From Mesorhizobium sophorae (GTDB taxonomy: Bacteria > Pseudomonadota > Alphaproteobacteria > Rhizobiales > Rhizobiaceae), in the NCBI RefSeq assembly GCF_002270415.1, contig NZ_NNRI01000011.1:1-64000 (forward strand): a DNA stretch of 64,000 nt. The letters are read 5' to 3'. Numbering within the stretch: position 1 is the first letter of the stretch; each line of letters opens with the position of its first letter. The translations under genes and the position numbers were made by a program. Under the pieces are notes generated by a model. The model did not search any database. It saw nothing but the letters and a program-made list of their open reading frames with translations, and had not been told where the DNA came from. Below are positions 17,561 through 27,096 of this stretch, piece after piece.

Positions 17561-18723
17561 GCCGCAATTCCTCCGGTTTTCAGAAGATCGCGCCCGCGTT
17601 CGCGTTCAGCCGTGAAGATCTGGCCGAAGCGCGGCGACAGCACCCCGGAAACCGCAAGGGCGGCTGCGCCGCGCAACACCGAATGCTGCCCGCCCCGCGC
17701 GACCATGACGCGCGGCGTCGTGCGGTCCTTTCGCGCCGAGACGGAGTTGTGCAGGCCTTCGGTTGAACCGGCCAGCCGTTCGAGCAGGTCGGTGGATGCC
17801 AGTCCGCCGAGGATGATGGTCTCGGGGTCGAACAGGTTCTCGATGATGGCGACGGCATTGCGAAAGATCGCGGCGACTTCCGCCACCCAATCGGCCTCGC
17901 TGCCATTCCAGCGCCGGAGCGCCTCGAGCGACAGGTACCTTTCGAGACAACCGCTGTTGCCGCAGGGGCAAGCCTCGCCACCTGGAACGACGGGAATGTG
18001 CCCGACCTCGCCGGCATTTCCCCAGGCGCCGCGCAACACGCTGCCGTCATGAACCATGACGCCGCCCAAACCAACGCCGAAATAGAGATAATAGTATTCG
18101 GAAAATTGCGCGCCGAGGCCGTAGAGGCGCTCGCCCATGGCGGCCGCCGCCATGTCGGTTTCAAAAAAGGCCGGCAGTCCGGTCGAAGCCGCCAACCGCT
18201 CACGCAGCGCCACATCCTTCCAGCCGGTCATGGTGGTGGGGCCGACAAAGCTCATGGACTCGACGCCGAACGGGCCGGGCAGGGCGAGGCCGACCCCGAG
18301 GACCCGCCCGCCAGCCCGCAATCTGGTCAATTCAACCACCATTGCTCCGATCAGGTCGAAGGCGTGGTCGGGCGTCGCGCTCGGGGCTTCGCGGTACGTG
18401 CTCTCGATCACGTCGCCGCTCAGATTGATCAAGGCGGCACTGATGCCGAACGGAGTGATGTGGATACCGACGGCATAGCCGCCCTCGGGATTGAGGCGCA
18501 GGGTCGCCGGGGGCAGGCCGCGACCCTTCGGCTCTTCGCGCAGCGAAAGGATGTAGCCCTGCTCTTCGAGTTCGCGAACGATGGTCGACACGGTCTGGAC
18601 GGTGAGCCCGACGCGCCTGGCGATCTCGCCGCGGGCGATTGGTCCCTGCAGGCGGATGGATTCAAGCACGATGCGCCGGTTGTACGGCCGCCCGAACTCC
18701 TGATTGGTCCCCCGCAGTGCCAT
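17557..18723 (-). CDS. ROK-family transcriptional regulator
   Basis: Protein of 388 aa with an N-terminal winged HTH (about 15-75; GEIARRVGLTVQTVSTIVRE) and a C-terminal ROK sugar-kinase-like domain with the zinc motif CPCGNSGCLERYLS near 238-251. ROK regulators of the NagC/XylR type repress sugar uptake operons and bind the sugar or its phosphate. It is the first gene of the operon and overlaps the ATPase gene by 4 nt, so autoregulation is probable. The operator would lie in 18724-18967; I did not identify a convincing palindrome there. Confidence 0.92.
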   Translation of the reverse strand: MALRGTNQEFGRPYNRRIVLESIRLQGPIARGEIARRVGLTVQTVSTIVRELEEQGYILSLREEPKGRGLPPATLRLNPEGGYAVGIHITPFGISAALINLSGDVIESTYREAPSATPDHAFDLIGAMVVELTRLRAGGRVLGVGLALPGPFGVESMSFVGPTTMTGWKDVALRERLAASTGLPAFFETDMAAAAMGERLYGLGAQFSEYYYLYFGVGLGGVMVHDGSVLRGAWGNAGEVGHIPVVPGGEACPCGNSGCLERYLSLEALRRWNGSEADWVAEVAAIFRNAVAIIENLFDPETIILGGLASTDLLERLAGSTEGLHNSVSARKDRTTPRVMVARGGQHSVLRGAAALAVSGVLSPRFGQIFTAERERGRDLLKTGGIAA

Positions 18724-18967
18724 GACGTGCGCCCCTTAGGAGAGCTCAGCTTCGCACCGCTTATTTATTCAGTCAAATGGAATTCAAAAATAATTCGTGC
18801 ATTCGGTCCTTCGGAACGAGGGCTTGACCAGTGGATGATTTCAGGGGCGCCATCGTCCGGCAGTCAGGCGGCATGGATGGCGTTGCCTCGGCTCGCCGGG
18901 TTGCTTGCGAAGCGGGGCAGATGGGAGTTCGGAGGTATTGGGCCAATCAGCTCAGGGCCTGCGCGGC

Positions 18968-20272
18968 TCAGAGATACTGGGCGACCTTCTTGCCGATCGT
19001 GAGGAAGCGCAGCGGATCGATGGCTTCGCCATTGTGGCGGACTTCGTAGTGCAGATGCGGGCCGGTCGAGCGGCCGCTGCTGCCGGTCTTGCCGATGACG
19101 GCGCCGGCATCGAGTTTCTCGCCCACGGTCACGTCGATTTCGCTGAGATGCCCATAGCGCGTCGCAAAACCATTGCCGTGGTCGACCTCGACCATGCGGC
19201 CATAGCCACCGTTCCAGCCTGCCTTGGTGACGACGCCGGGCGCGGTGACCTTTGCGGCCATGCCGATCGGCGCCCTGAAATCCATTCCGGAATGCAGCGC
19301 CGCGGTGCCGAGGATCGGGTCGGTGCGCACGCCGAACGGGCTGGTGACGGAATGACCCGGAGCCGGGTTGGTCAGCGGCAGCTGGCGGGCTTCCTTCTTG
19401 AGATGGTCGAGCGTGTCCAGCGCCTCGTCCAGTTCCTTGACCTTGCTGTCGAACATCATCGAACTGTCGAGCGGGATCAGCGGTCCGCCGACGTCGCTCT
19501 CGTTCTTGCCGAAATCGCTGTCAACCGGCAGGCCCGCCGCTTCAAGTGCCTGCGTGATCGCGTCAGCGCTCTTGTAGGCGTTGTCGGCGAGCGTGCTGAT
19601 GCGGGTCAGTTGGTCGCTCTCGATGGATTTCAGCGACTGCTTGATCGACACGAACAGTCGGTCGGCACGATCGGCGGCTGAATCGTTGGGCAGCGGATCG
19701 GAGCGGGTCGACCACAACGAGAATGGCCGGGTGTCGCCGGCGCCGAGATCGGCGCCCAGGCTGGCGACCGCGTAGGTCTGCGCCGGCGGCTTGATGCTGC
19801 CGGTCACCTCGGCGCGTTTGTCCGGCTTGCCGGCCGCCACCGGATCCTCGGCAGGCGCCGCTCCGACTTCGGTCTCGGCGCGTTCGAGCAGCGGGCCGAG
19901 GCGGCCATGACGCTGGCTGAGCTGGCTCTGGCGTTCAAGCAGTTCGCTAACCTTGGTTTCCATCAGCTGCTGGTCGAGCAATTGGCGGCTGGTGATGCGG
20001 TCGACCTGGGCGCGAAGCGCCGAAATGCGATCTTCATAGGCCTGCTGCATGCGTGCCTGCCGCGCCGTGGTGGCGCCGATCAGGTCGTCGCGCAGCACCA
20101 GATAGGAGGTGGCCAGCAGGTAGCCGATGGCGATGGCCGCCAGCGCCGAGCCGACGAAGGCCGCGAGCCAGGGACGGATCGTGAAGTGCCTGATCTCATT
20201 GCCCCGGGCGATGATGATCGTGTGAGGTTCTTTGCGCCTGCCGAAGACTGCTGACTGACCGGTTGCCTTCAC
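18968..20272 (-). CDS. M23 family metallopeptidase (LytM-type)
   Basis: Membrane-anchored envelope protein of 434 aa. The cytoplasmic N-terminus is followed by one transmembrane helix (about 34-58, AFVGSALAAIAIGYLLAT), a charged coiled coil (about 65-130), a variable linker and a C-terminal LytM/M23 domain (about 320-425). Zinc-binding residues are visible in LHSGMDF (H-x3-D) and HLHYEV. Intact motifs predict an active peptidoglycan endopeptidase, acting on cross-links during growth or division. Monocistronic, with a 244-nt gap to the ROK gene and 145 nt to bcp. Confidence 0.92.
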   Translation of the reverse strand: MKATGQSAVFGRRKEPHTIIIARGNEIRHFTIRPWLAAFVGSALAAIAIGYLLATSYLVLRDDLIGATTARQARMQQAYEDRISALRAQVDRITSRQLLDQQLMETKVSELLERQSQLSQRHGRLGPLLERAETEVGAAPAEDPVAAGKPDKRAEVTGSIKPPAQTYAVASLGADLGAGDTRPFSLWSTRSDPLPNDSAADRADRLFVSIKQSLKSIESDQLTRISTLADNAYKSADAITQALEAAGLPVDSDFGKNESDVGGPLIPLDSSMMFDSKVKELDEALDTLDHLKKEARQLPLTNPAPGHSVTSPFGVRTDPILGTAALHSGMDFRAPIGMAAKVTAPGVVTKAGWNGGYGRMVEVDHGNGFATRYGHLSEIDVTVGEKLDAGAVIGKTGSSGRSTGPHLHYEVRHNGEAIDPLRFLTIGKKVAQYL

Positions 20273-20417
20273 GGGACCAAGCTTTCGTTTACGACACCAC
20301 GACAGCTTGACTACACATTATTAAGGTTAACAAAGCTTTGCGCTGCGGACTTTTCAGTAACGATTGCGCGTCAGGCGGGCATGGGGTTGCGGGCAGTTGG
20401 CTGTGCCGACGAAGATC

Positions 20418-20885
20418 TCAAAGCGCGCGGACAGCCGCGAGCACCTCTTCGGCATGGCCCTTGACCCGGACCTTGCGCCAGATCCTGGCAATCCGCCCGT
20501 CGCGGCCGATCAGGAACGTTGCCCGCTCGACACCCATGTATTTGCGGCCATACATCGATTTTTCAACCCACAGATGGTAGGCCTCGATCACCTTGCGCTC
20601 CTCGTCGGCGGCGAGGTCGATGGTGAGGCTGTATTTCGATTTGAACTTGTCGTGCTTTTTGACGTTATCAGGCGACAGGCCGATCACCACCGCGCCGGCC
20701 TTCTCGAATTCCGGCTTCAGTTGCGAAAAGCTGATTGCCTCTTGCGTGCAGCTTGTTGTGTCGTCCTGCGGATAGAAATAGAGCACAATGGGCTTGCCGG
20801 AGGATGCGGCAAGGCTGAGCGATCCGCCGCCGTCCCGCGGCAGGTCGAATTGCGGCGCGATATCGCCTACGTCTAGGTCAGCCAT
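20418..20885 (-). CDS. bcp: Thioredoxin-dependent thiol peroxidase, Bcp family (1-Cys type)
   Basis: Peroxiredoxin of 155 aa that reduces hydroperoxides. The start MADLDVGDIAPQF at 20883-20885 fits the family; a longer frame up to 20969 is not conserved in character. The peroxidatic cysteine is C46 in DDTTSCTQEA, within the usual P-x3-T-x2-C context. It is the only cysteine in the protein: the resolving cysteine found five residues later in E. coli Bcp is absent, so it must be resolved by an external thiol. The gene is divergent from the AsmA-like gene, with starts about 95 bp apart. Confidence 0.92.
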   Translation of the reverse strand: MADLDVGDIAPQFDLPRDGGGSLSLAASSGKPIVLYFYPQDDTTSCTQEAISFSQLKPEFEKAGAVVIGLSPDNVKKHDKFKSKYSLTIDLAADEERKVIEAYHLWVEKSMYGRKYMGVERATFLIGRDGRIARIWRKVRVKGHAEEVLAAVRAL

Positions 20886-20980
20886 ACCGATGCCCTTGTT
20901 TGTGGTTACGCGCCAAGCCACACCGATATAGTGTCGAGCGGGGATTCGTCCACGATCGAGTTCGTACAACGGAAAATTGC

Positions 20981-23900
20981 GTGGATCAGGAGCAACCGCA
21001 GCACGAGAAGATCCGGTTCAGGCGGGATGAGATCACCGACCTGGGGGCCTTCCCCTCCGCGTGCCGCGTGCCGCCGCTGGGTCAGGCGCGGATCGGACGC
21101 GGCTTTCGCATCCTGGCAAGGGTGTTCGCCGGTTTCGCCTGCCTCGTCCTGTTGGCGGCAGTCGCTGTCTATCTGGTCGGTGCGTCCGGCGTTGGATCCG
21201 AGCGGCTTCGCGCGGAAGCGGAAACCGCCATCGAGAAGCTGGCCGGCGTCGATGTCGATGTTTCGGTGGGGCCGGCGCGCATCACCCTTGATGGATCGAG
21301 CTTCATTGCGTTGCAGGTCAGCGACGTCAGCCTGAAGACCGCCGACGGCAAGCCGATGGCCGATGCGGGCCGCGTGCGCTTCGGCGTGCGCCTGATACCG
21401 CTGCTGCGCGGGGAAGTGCGGCTGACCAGCGCCAGGATATCCGATGCGCACATCGTCGTGGCGGCGATGCCGTCCGGCGGTGACTGGGCAGCAAGCCTGC
21501 GCAATCAGGATGGCCTCGTCGATCCGGAGAAACTGACGGCTGCGGTGTTCGCCAACGTTCACAGCGCGCTCGACGCCGTGCGCGAAGATTCGATGCGCCA
21601 GATCGATCTTCGCAATGTCGAATTCGTACTGCCCGAAACCGCAACGATCAAACGGGTCAAAGTCACCGACGCCGCCGTCGTGCAGTCGGGACCGGGCGGC
21701 ATGCAGTTTTCGTCGCAAATCAATGTCGACGGCAGGGCGGTTTCTATTGCTGCTACCGCCACCCGCGATATCGCCGCACGCCGCGTGACGGCGCTGGACG
21801 CGAGCATCAATCTGGCTGATCCCAGTGTTGTCACGGGCGTCACCGACACCACGGCCGCTGCGGGAAAACTGGGTGCGGTGGCGCTGAAGCTGACGGGATC
21901 GGAAGGGTCCGGCACGAATGCATCGCGGCTGACGGCCGCTCTGTCATCGACTGGTTCCATCCTCGATCTCGGCACACGCGGGCTGCTGCCGGCGGACGTC
22001 GACGTCAACGCCACGCTGGTTGCGGGCAGCAACAAGGTCCAGGTGGACAGATTGCTGCTGAAGACCGGCCGGTCGACATTCGATTTCGCCGGCTCGATCG
22101 GGCCGAAGCCGGCAACCGGAGCGGCCGGCGAGGAACCGGCCTATCGCTATGACCTGACCAGCGACGGTTCCTCGCTGGCGCCTTCGGACTCGCCCGAGCC
22201 AGCGCTCACCTTCCTCGCCCGGATTGCCGGTGTCTACAACACGGTGAGCCACAGGCTGGTCGCCGAGCAGATCGCGCTTCGCTCCGCCTCCTCCGGCGAG
22301 GTGCTGGGCACCGCCGCCGTGGAGTTCGTCGACGGCAAGGCGCCGGGGATCAACCTGGCGTTCAACGTCCACAACATGCAGGTCTCTCACGTCAAGCAGC
22401 TTTGGCCATGGTTTTCGGCACGCAACGCCCGGCTGTGGGTGCTGGCCAATCTGTTTGGCGGCCGCGTCGTCGACGCCAACCTCCAGTTCCACGTCGTCCC
22501 GAACCGTCTCGGCAATGGCGTGCCGCTGTCCGCCGACGAGGTGTTCGGCCGCTTCCAGATCGAGGGATCGCGTTTTGACACGGCCGGCCGCATTCCGCCG
22601 ATACGCGACGCTGTCGGCGTTGTCGGTTTCCACGGCAATGATGTCGACGTCTCCCTGTCCTCGGGCACCGTCTACATGCCCAGCGGCCGCACCGTCGCGG
22701 CCAGCAATGGCACGCTGACGGTCAAGGCCGCCAACCACCCGCCAGTTATCGGCGCGCTCGACATCGATGTCGAGGGCGACGCCTCCGCCGTTGCCGAACT
22801 CGCCTCCTACGAGCCGATCAACGCCATGCGCCATGTCGGCCTTTTGCCGGAAGATCTGTCGGGCAGCGTCACCGGCCATGTCAGGGCTGACATTCCGTTG
22901 CAGTCCGGCGTCGACTCCTCGAAGCTCAATTGGCTGGTGTCGCTCGACTACAGCGGCATGTCATTGGCCAAGCCGTTCGAGGGGCAGACCGTGGCGGATG
23001 CCGACGGGTCGATCACCGTCGACCCTGAGAAGGCGGTGATCTCGGCCAAGGCATCACTGAACGGCATTCCGGCCGAACTCGACCTGATCGAGCCACTCCG
23101 GGATGACGGACCGCCGCCCAGCCGCAAGGTAGCCCTGGTGCTCGACGACAAGATCCGTGCCGCCGCAATGCCCGGCTTGACGCCGCTGCTTGGCGGAACG
23201 GTCAAGGTCGCGATCGACAAGAGCGGCAGCGGCGACCAGAACGTCTCGGCCGACCTGACCAACGCCAGGCTGGACATCCCCTGGGCCGGCTGGAGCAAGG
23301 GGGCGGGGGTCCCCGCCAAAGTCACATTCGTCATGACCAAGTCCGGCGACACCACGACGCTGTCCGATTTCGATCTCGACGGGAAAACCTTCTCCATCGA
23401 AGGCGACATCGTGCTGGTCAATGGCGCCCTGTCTTCCGCGAAGTTCAGCAAGGTGACCTTGAACCGGGGCGACGATGTCGCGGTGTCGGTGAAGCGGTCC
23501 GGCAAGGGCTATGCGGTCGACATATCAGGCAACGCGCTGGATGCCCGCTCGCTGATCAAGCAGTTCACCTCGGATGTCGACACGGCAACCAAGACCACCG
23601 GCTCCGATGCCATTTCCGTCAGCGCCGATGTCGATCAGCTGACCGGGTTCCACGACGAGCAACTTTCCAACCTGAAGCTCGACTACAGCGCTGCCGGTTC
23701 GCGCGTGAACGGGCTGAAGGTCAGCGCCACGGCAAGTTCGGGTGCCGCTATAACCATCAGCAACACCACCGGCGCCGGCCAGCGCACGCTCAACATGCAG
23801 TCCGCGGACGCTGGCGCCATCCTTCGGTTCCTCAACATCTACGAGCATATGGAAGGCGGAGCGATCACGCTGGCGCTGGCGGGGCCGAGCGACGGATCGC

Positions 23901-24379
23901 TGAGGGGCAAGGTCGATACCAGCAACTTCTTCGTGGTCAATGAGCCGAAACTGGCTTCCATCGTCTCGACCACGCCGGCCGGCGACAGCCGCAGCCTCAA
24001 CCAGGCGGTCAAGGGCAACCTGGACACCTCGCGGGTCAAGTTCGAACGCGGCTACGCCGAGATCGACAAGGGCAGCGGCTATGTGAAACTGGCCAATGGC
24101 GTGCTGCGCGGCCCCCGCATCGGCACCACGTTCCAGGGCACCCTCTATGACCAGGACAACAACATGGACATGACCGGCACGTTCATGCCGGTCTATGGCC
24201 TCAATCGCATCTTCGGCGAATTGCCCATCGTTGGCGCCCTTCTCGGCAATGGCCGCGACCGCGGCCTGATTGGCGTCACCTATCGGCTCAAGGGCAATGC
24301 CAACAAGCCGGTGCTGGATATCAACCCGCTGTCGGTGATCGCACCCGGTATCTTCAGGTCGATCTTCGAATACCGGTGA
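20981..24379 (+). CDS. Large AsmA-like/DUF3971 envelope protein
   Basis: Protein of about 1132 aa if it starts at the GTG at 20981 (VDQEQPQHEKIRF), preceded by GGAAA; an in-frame ATG at 20900 is less likely because it overlaps the bcp promoter region. One N-terminal transmembrane segment (about 44-67) is followed by a long periplasmic beta-rich region ending in an AsmA-like C-terminal domain (GTFQGTLYDQDNNMDMTGTF, FGELPIVGALLG, and LDINPLSVIAPG near the end). The AsmA/YhdP/TamB group is thought to bridge the membranes and move phospholipid to the outer membrane. The family-level role is established for E. coli; for this protein it is inference. It is convergent with tyrS, with only 19 nt between stops. 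Confidence 0.88.
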   Translation: MDQEQPQHEKIRFRRDEITDLGAFPSACRVPPLGQARIGRGFRILARVFAGFACLVLLAAVAVYLVGASGVGSERLRAEAETAIEKLAGVDVDVSVGPARITLDGSSFIALQVSDVSLKTADGKPMADAGRVRFGVRLIPLLRGEVRLTSARISDAHIVVAAMPSGGDWAASLRNQDGLVDPEKLTAAVFANVHSALDAVREDSMRQIDLRNVEFVLPETATIKRVKVTDAAVVQSGPGGMQFSSQINVDGRAVSIAATATRDIAARRVTALDASINLADPSVVTGVTDTTAAAGKLGAVALKLTGSEGSGTNASRLTAALSSTGSILDLGTRGLLPADVDVNATLVAGSNKVQVDRLLLKTGRSTFDFAGSIGPKPATGAAGEEPAYRYDLTSDGSSLAPSDSPEPALTFLARIAGVYNTVSHRLVAEQIALRSASSGEVLGTAAVEFVDGKAPGINLAFNVHNMQVSHVKQLWPWFSARNARLWVLANLFGGRVVDANLQFHVVPNRLGNGVPLSADEVFGRFQIEGSRFDTAGRIPPIRDAVGVVGFHGNDVDVSLSSGTVYMPSGRTVAASNGTLTVKAANHPPVIGALDIDVEGDASAVAELASYEPINAMRHVGLLPEDLSGSVTGHVRADIPLQSGVDSSKLNWLVSLDYSGMSLAKPFEGQTVADADGSITVDPEKAVISAKASLNGIPAELDLIEPLRDDGPPPSRKVALVLDDKIRAAAMPGLTPLLGGTVKVAIDKSGSGDQNVSADLTNARLDIPWAGWSKGAGVPAKVTFVMTKSGDTTTLSDFDLDGKTFSIEGDIVLVNGALSSAKFSKVTLNRGDDVAVSVKRSGKGYAVDISGNALDARSLIKQFTSDVDTATKTTGSDAISVSADVDQLTGFHDEQLSNLKLDYSAAGSRVNGLKVSATASSGAAITISNTTGAGQRTLNMQSADAGAILRFLNIYEHMEGGAITLALAGPSDGSLRGKVDTSNFFVVNEPKLASIVSTTPAGDSRSLNQAVKGNLDTSRVKFERGYAEIDKGSGYVKLANGVLRGPRIGTTFQGTLYDQDNNMDMTGTFMPVYGLNRIFGELPIVGALLGNGRDRGLIGVTYRLKGNANKPVLDINPLSVIAPGIFRSIFEYR

Positions 24380-24398
24380 GAAATACCGGTGGCCGATC

Positions 24399-25652
24399 TC
24401 AGACCGGCCGCACCAAAATGTGTTTTTTCCTGCCGAGTGAAAGCTTTACGATGTTTTCCGGACTCAAATCCTGAAGCGTCACCAGCCGGCGCTCGTCGCT
24501 GACGGGCTGGTCGTTCAACCGCACCGCACCGCCCTGCACATGCCGCCGCGCCTCGCCGTTCGACGCCGCCAGTCCGGCTGTCACCAGCAGCGACAGGACG
24601 CCGACGCCGGCTCCAAGCGCTGCCTTGTCCACCTCGACGCTCGGCAGCGATTCGGCGAGCGCGCCTTCCTCGAACGTCTTGCGCGCCGTCTCGCTGGCTT
24701 GTTCCGCGACCGCGCGACCATGCAGCAAGGCCGTGATCTCGGTGGCGAGGACCTTCTTGGCCTCATTGATCTCGGATCCGCCGAGCTGCTCCAGCCGCGC
24801 GACCTCGTCCAGCGGCAACGTCGTGTAGAGTTTCAGGAAGCGGCCGACGTCGGCATCCTCGGTGTTGCGCCAGTACTGCCAGAACTCGTAGGGGCTCAGC
24901 ATCTCCGCATCGAGCCAGACCGCGCCCGACGCCGATTTGCCCATCTTGGCGCCCGATGAGGTGGTGAGCAGCGGCGTGGTCAGCGCATAGAGCTGCGCGT
25001 CCTCCATGCGGCGGCCGAGATCGATCCCGTTGATGATGTTGCCCCACTGGTCGGAGCCGCCCATCTGCAGGCGGCAGCCGAGGCGCTTGTAGAGCTCGAC
25101 GAAATCATAGGCCTGCAGGATCATGTAGTTGAATTCGAGGAACGACAGCGACTGCTCGCGATCGAGCCGCAGCTTGACGGAATCAAAGGCGAGCATGCGG
25201 TTGACCGAAAAGTGACGGCCGACGTCGCGCAGGAAATTGACGTAGTTGATCTCCATCAGCCAGTCGGCGTTGTTGATCATGACCGCGTCGTTCGGCCCGC
25301 TGCCGAATTTGAGGTACGGCATGAAGTTGCGGCGGATGCCGGCGAGGTTGTCGTCGATGTCCTGCGGGGTCAGCAGCTTGCGTGCCTCGTCCTTGAAGGA
25401 CGGGTCGCCGATCATCGAGGTGCCGCCGCCCATCAGCGCGATCGGCCGGTGACCGGTCTGCTGCAGCCAGTGCAGCATCATGATCTGGATCAGCGAACCG
25501 GCATGCAGGCTTTTGGCGGTCGCGTCGAAGCCGATATAGGCCGTCACCGTCTCCGTGGCGAAGAGATTGTCGAGGCCGGCATCATCCGAAGTCTGGTGGA
25601 TGAAACCGCGCTCGCTCATCGTGCGCAGGAAATCGGACTTGAAGGCAGGCAT
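24399..25652 (-). CDS. tyrS: Tyrosyl-tRNA synthetase
   Basis: Class I synthetase of 417 aa charging tRNA-Tyr. The start [11 protein letters not shown] at 25650-25652 matches the family; an ATG 17 codons upstream is in frame but less likely. The ATP-binding signature is HAGS (50-53), the KMSKS loop reads KMGKS, and the tyrosine pocket motif [11 protein letters not shown] is present. The C-terminal S4-like RNA-binding domain (about 355-410) contains [11 protein letters not shown]. Single gene, convergent with the AsmA-like gene. Confidence 0.96.
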   Translation of the reverse strand: MPAFKSDFLRTMSERGFIHQTSDDAGLDNLFATETVTAYIGFDATAKSLHAGSLIQIMMLHWLQQTGHRPIALMGGGTSMIGDPSFKDEARKLLTPQDIDDNLAGIRRNFMPYLKFGSGPNDAVMINNADWLMEINYVNFLRDVGRHFSVNRMLAFDSVKLRLDREQSLSFLEFNYMILQAYDFVELYKRLGCRLQMGGSDQWGNIINGIDLGRRMEDAQLYALTTPLLTTSSGAKMGKSASGAVWLDAEMLSPYEFWQYWRNTEDADVGRFLKLYTTLPLDEVARLEQLGGSEINEAKKVLATEITALLHGRAVAEQASETARKTFEEGALAESLPSVEVDKAALGAGVGVLSLLVTAGLAASNGEARRHVQGGAVRLNDQPVSDERRLVTLQDLSPENIVKLSLGRKKHILVRPV

Positions 25653-25978
25653 TTTGTGTTTCCCGAAAGCGTCCGGCCAATCTGGCCCGGGCGTGGCGTG
25701 CATGAACGGGCGCGTTTAGCACCCAAGCGCGATCAGCAAAAGTGGAATCCGGTTTTGCGTTTGATCGCGCGCCAGGCAGGGGTTCGCGATCAGCAAAAGT
25801 GGAATCCGGTTTTGCGGTCCGCGCGGATGAAGTCTGAGACCATCGGCCCAATGCTTGCTTCATCGTTTCGGCTGGCGTAATGAGGCGCCGCGCCAAAGGT
25901 TCTTGCAGTCCACGACCTCGAGCGGCACCGCACGGCATCCACAAAATGCCATATCCGACGACAGAGCCCCGACGCGAC
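25653..25978. other. Intergenic region with two palindromic repeats
   Basis: No gene supported. It holds two identical 32-bp units gcgatcagcaaaagtgg plus aatccggttttgcg at about 25729 and 25786 (57 bp apart), each with the core gcaaaa-11 nt-ttttgc. The divergent promoters for tyrS and the glycosyltransferase operon presumably lie here. If the glycosyltransferase starts at the in-frame ATG at 25946, the region is 33 nt shorter. Confidence 0.75.
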
Positions 25979-26713
25979 ATGCCGGACGCATTGATATCCA
26001 TCGTCATTCCTTGCAGGAACGAGGCGGCAAATCTGCCGCTGTTGATCGACGAGATCGAGGCCACCATGGCCGGGCGCGACTTCGAGCTGATCATCGTCAA
26101 CGACGGCTCGACCGACGACACCGCTTCGGTGCTCGCAGCGCAGGCAGCACTTCGCCCGTTTCCAGTACGGGAATTGCGGCACCGGAAATCCGCTGGCCAG
26201 AGCCTTTCAGTGCGCTCGGGCGCCTGGGCGGCGCGTGGCAGCATCGTCGCCACGATCGACGGCGATGGCCAGAACGACCCTCAATACATTCCGGTCCTGA
26301 TCGATGCGCTTGTAGAGGCCGGCCCCGATTACGGCGCCGCACAGGGGCAGCGTCTCAAGCGCCGTGACAGCAAGGTCAAGCAACTGGCGTCACGTTTCGC
26401 CAACTGGCTGAGAAATGCCATCCTGCATGACGAGACGCGCGACACCGGCTGCGGCCTCAAGGCGGTCCATACCGATATCCTGCGCAAATTGCCGTTCTTC
26501 GACGGCACCCATCGCTTCGTTCCGGCCCTGGTCATCCAGGAGGGCTATCGCGTCGTGCACTGCGATGTCATCGATCGCTCGCGCCGGCACGGCAAGTCGA
26601 ATTACGGCATTTTCGATCGCGGCCTGCAGGGGGTTCTCGATCTCGCCGGTGTCTGGTGGCTGCGCCGCCGGCGCCGCAGAATGCCTAAAGTAGAGGAAAT
26701 CAGCCGTGGTTAA
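25979..26713 (+). CDS. Family 2 glycosyltransferase (polyprenyl-phosphate sugar synthase type)
   Basis: GT2 enzyme of about 244 aa (start MPDALISIVIPCRNE; an in-frame ATG 11 codons upstream is possible). Visible features: nucleotide-binding IVNDGSTDDT (about 38-47), the acidic motif TIDGDGQNDP (about 88-97), and DTGCGLKAV with HGKSNYGIFDRG in the second half, as in dolichol-phosphate mannose synthases and ArnC. There are no clear C-terminal membrane spans. Such enzymes load a sugar onto undecaprenyl/dodecaprenyl phosphate at the inner membrane for a GT39-type transferase, which is encoded two genes downstream. Rhizobial RgtE, making dodecaprenyl-P-galacturonate, is the closest functional analogue I know. 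It overlaps the next gene by 8 nt. Confidence 0.87.
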   Translation: MPDALISIVIPCRNEAANLPLLIDEIEATMAGRDFELIIVNDGSTDDTASVLAAQAALRPFPVRELRHRKSAGQSLSVRSGAWAARGSIVATIDGDGQNDPQYIPVLIDALVEAGPDYGAAQGQRLKRRDSKVKQLASRFANWLRNAILHDETRDTGCGLKAVHTDILRKLPFFDGTHRFVPALVIQEGYRVVHCDVIDRSRRHGKSNYGIFDRGLQGVLDLAGVWWLRRRRRRMPKVEEISRG

Positions 26714-27038
26714 CGTGCTTCAGGAATTGGTGACCTGGCTTCACCAGGTATTCATCAAGCAGTTCGATGCGTGGATCCTGCTCGGCTTCGTTGCGCAGTT
26801 CTTCTTCACCATGCGCTTCGTCGTGCAGTGGCTGGCCTCGGAAAAAGCCAAGCGCAGCGTGGTGCCGGTCGCCTTCTGGTTCTTTTCCCTCTTCGGCGGC
26901 GGCCTGCTGCTGATCTATGCCATCCAGCGTCAGGATCCGGTGTTCATCGCCGGCCAGTCCATGGGCCTGTTCATCTACATCCGCAATCTCTGGCTGATCG
27001 CCAACGAGCGCAAGACCGCGATGAGCAAGGTCGATTGA
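26706..27038 (+). CDS. Lipid-A-disaccharide synthase N-terminal domain (LAB_N) membrane protein
   Basis: Small membrane protein of 110 aa made of three hydrophobic segments (about 20-38, 52-70, 80-96) with the LAB_N family signature FFTMRFVVQWLASEKAKRSV and PVAFWFFSLFGGGLLL. Despite the family name it lacks any glycosyltransferase domain. It overlaps the GT2 gene by 8 nt and precedes the GT39 gene by 58 nt, so it is co-transcribed. It resembles small membrane partners of polyprenyl-P-sugar enzymes, perhaps aiding the flip or handling of the lipid-linked sugar; that is inference. Confidence 0.85.
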   Translation: MVNVLQELVTWLHQVFIKQFDAWILLGFVAQFFFTMRFVVQWLASEKAKRSVVPVAFWFFSLFGGGLLLIYAIQRQDPVFIAGQSMGLFIYIRNLWLIANERKTAMSKVD

Positions 27039-27096
27039 ACAGCGATCGATTGAGCAGCGTGGCATATCAATCAAAATTCGTCACAGAGGCCGGGAT

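Noticed and set aside
21944..22879. Minus-strand frame of 311 codons inside the AsmA-like gene
   Set aside because: Antisense shadow; no ribosome-binding site or domain.
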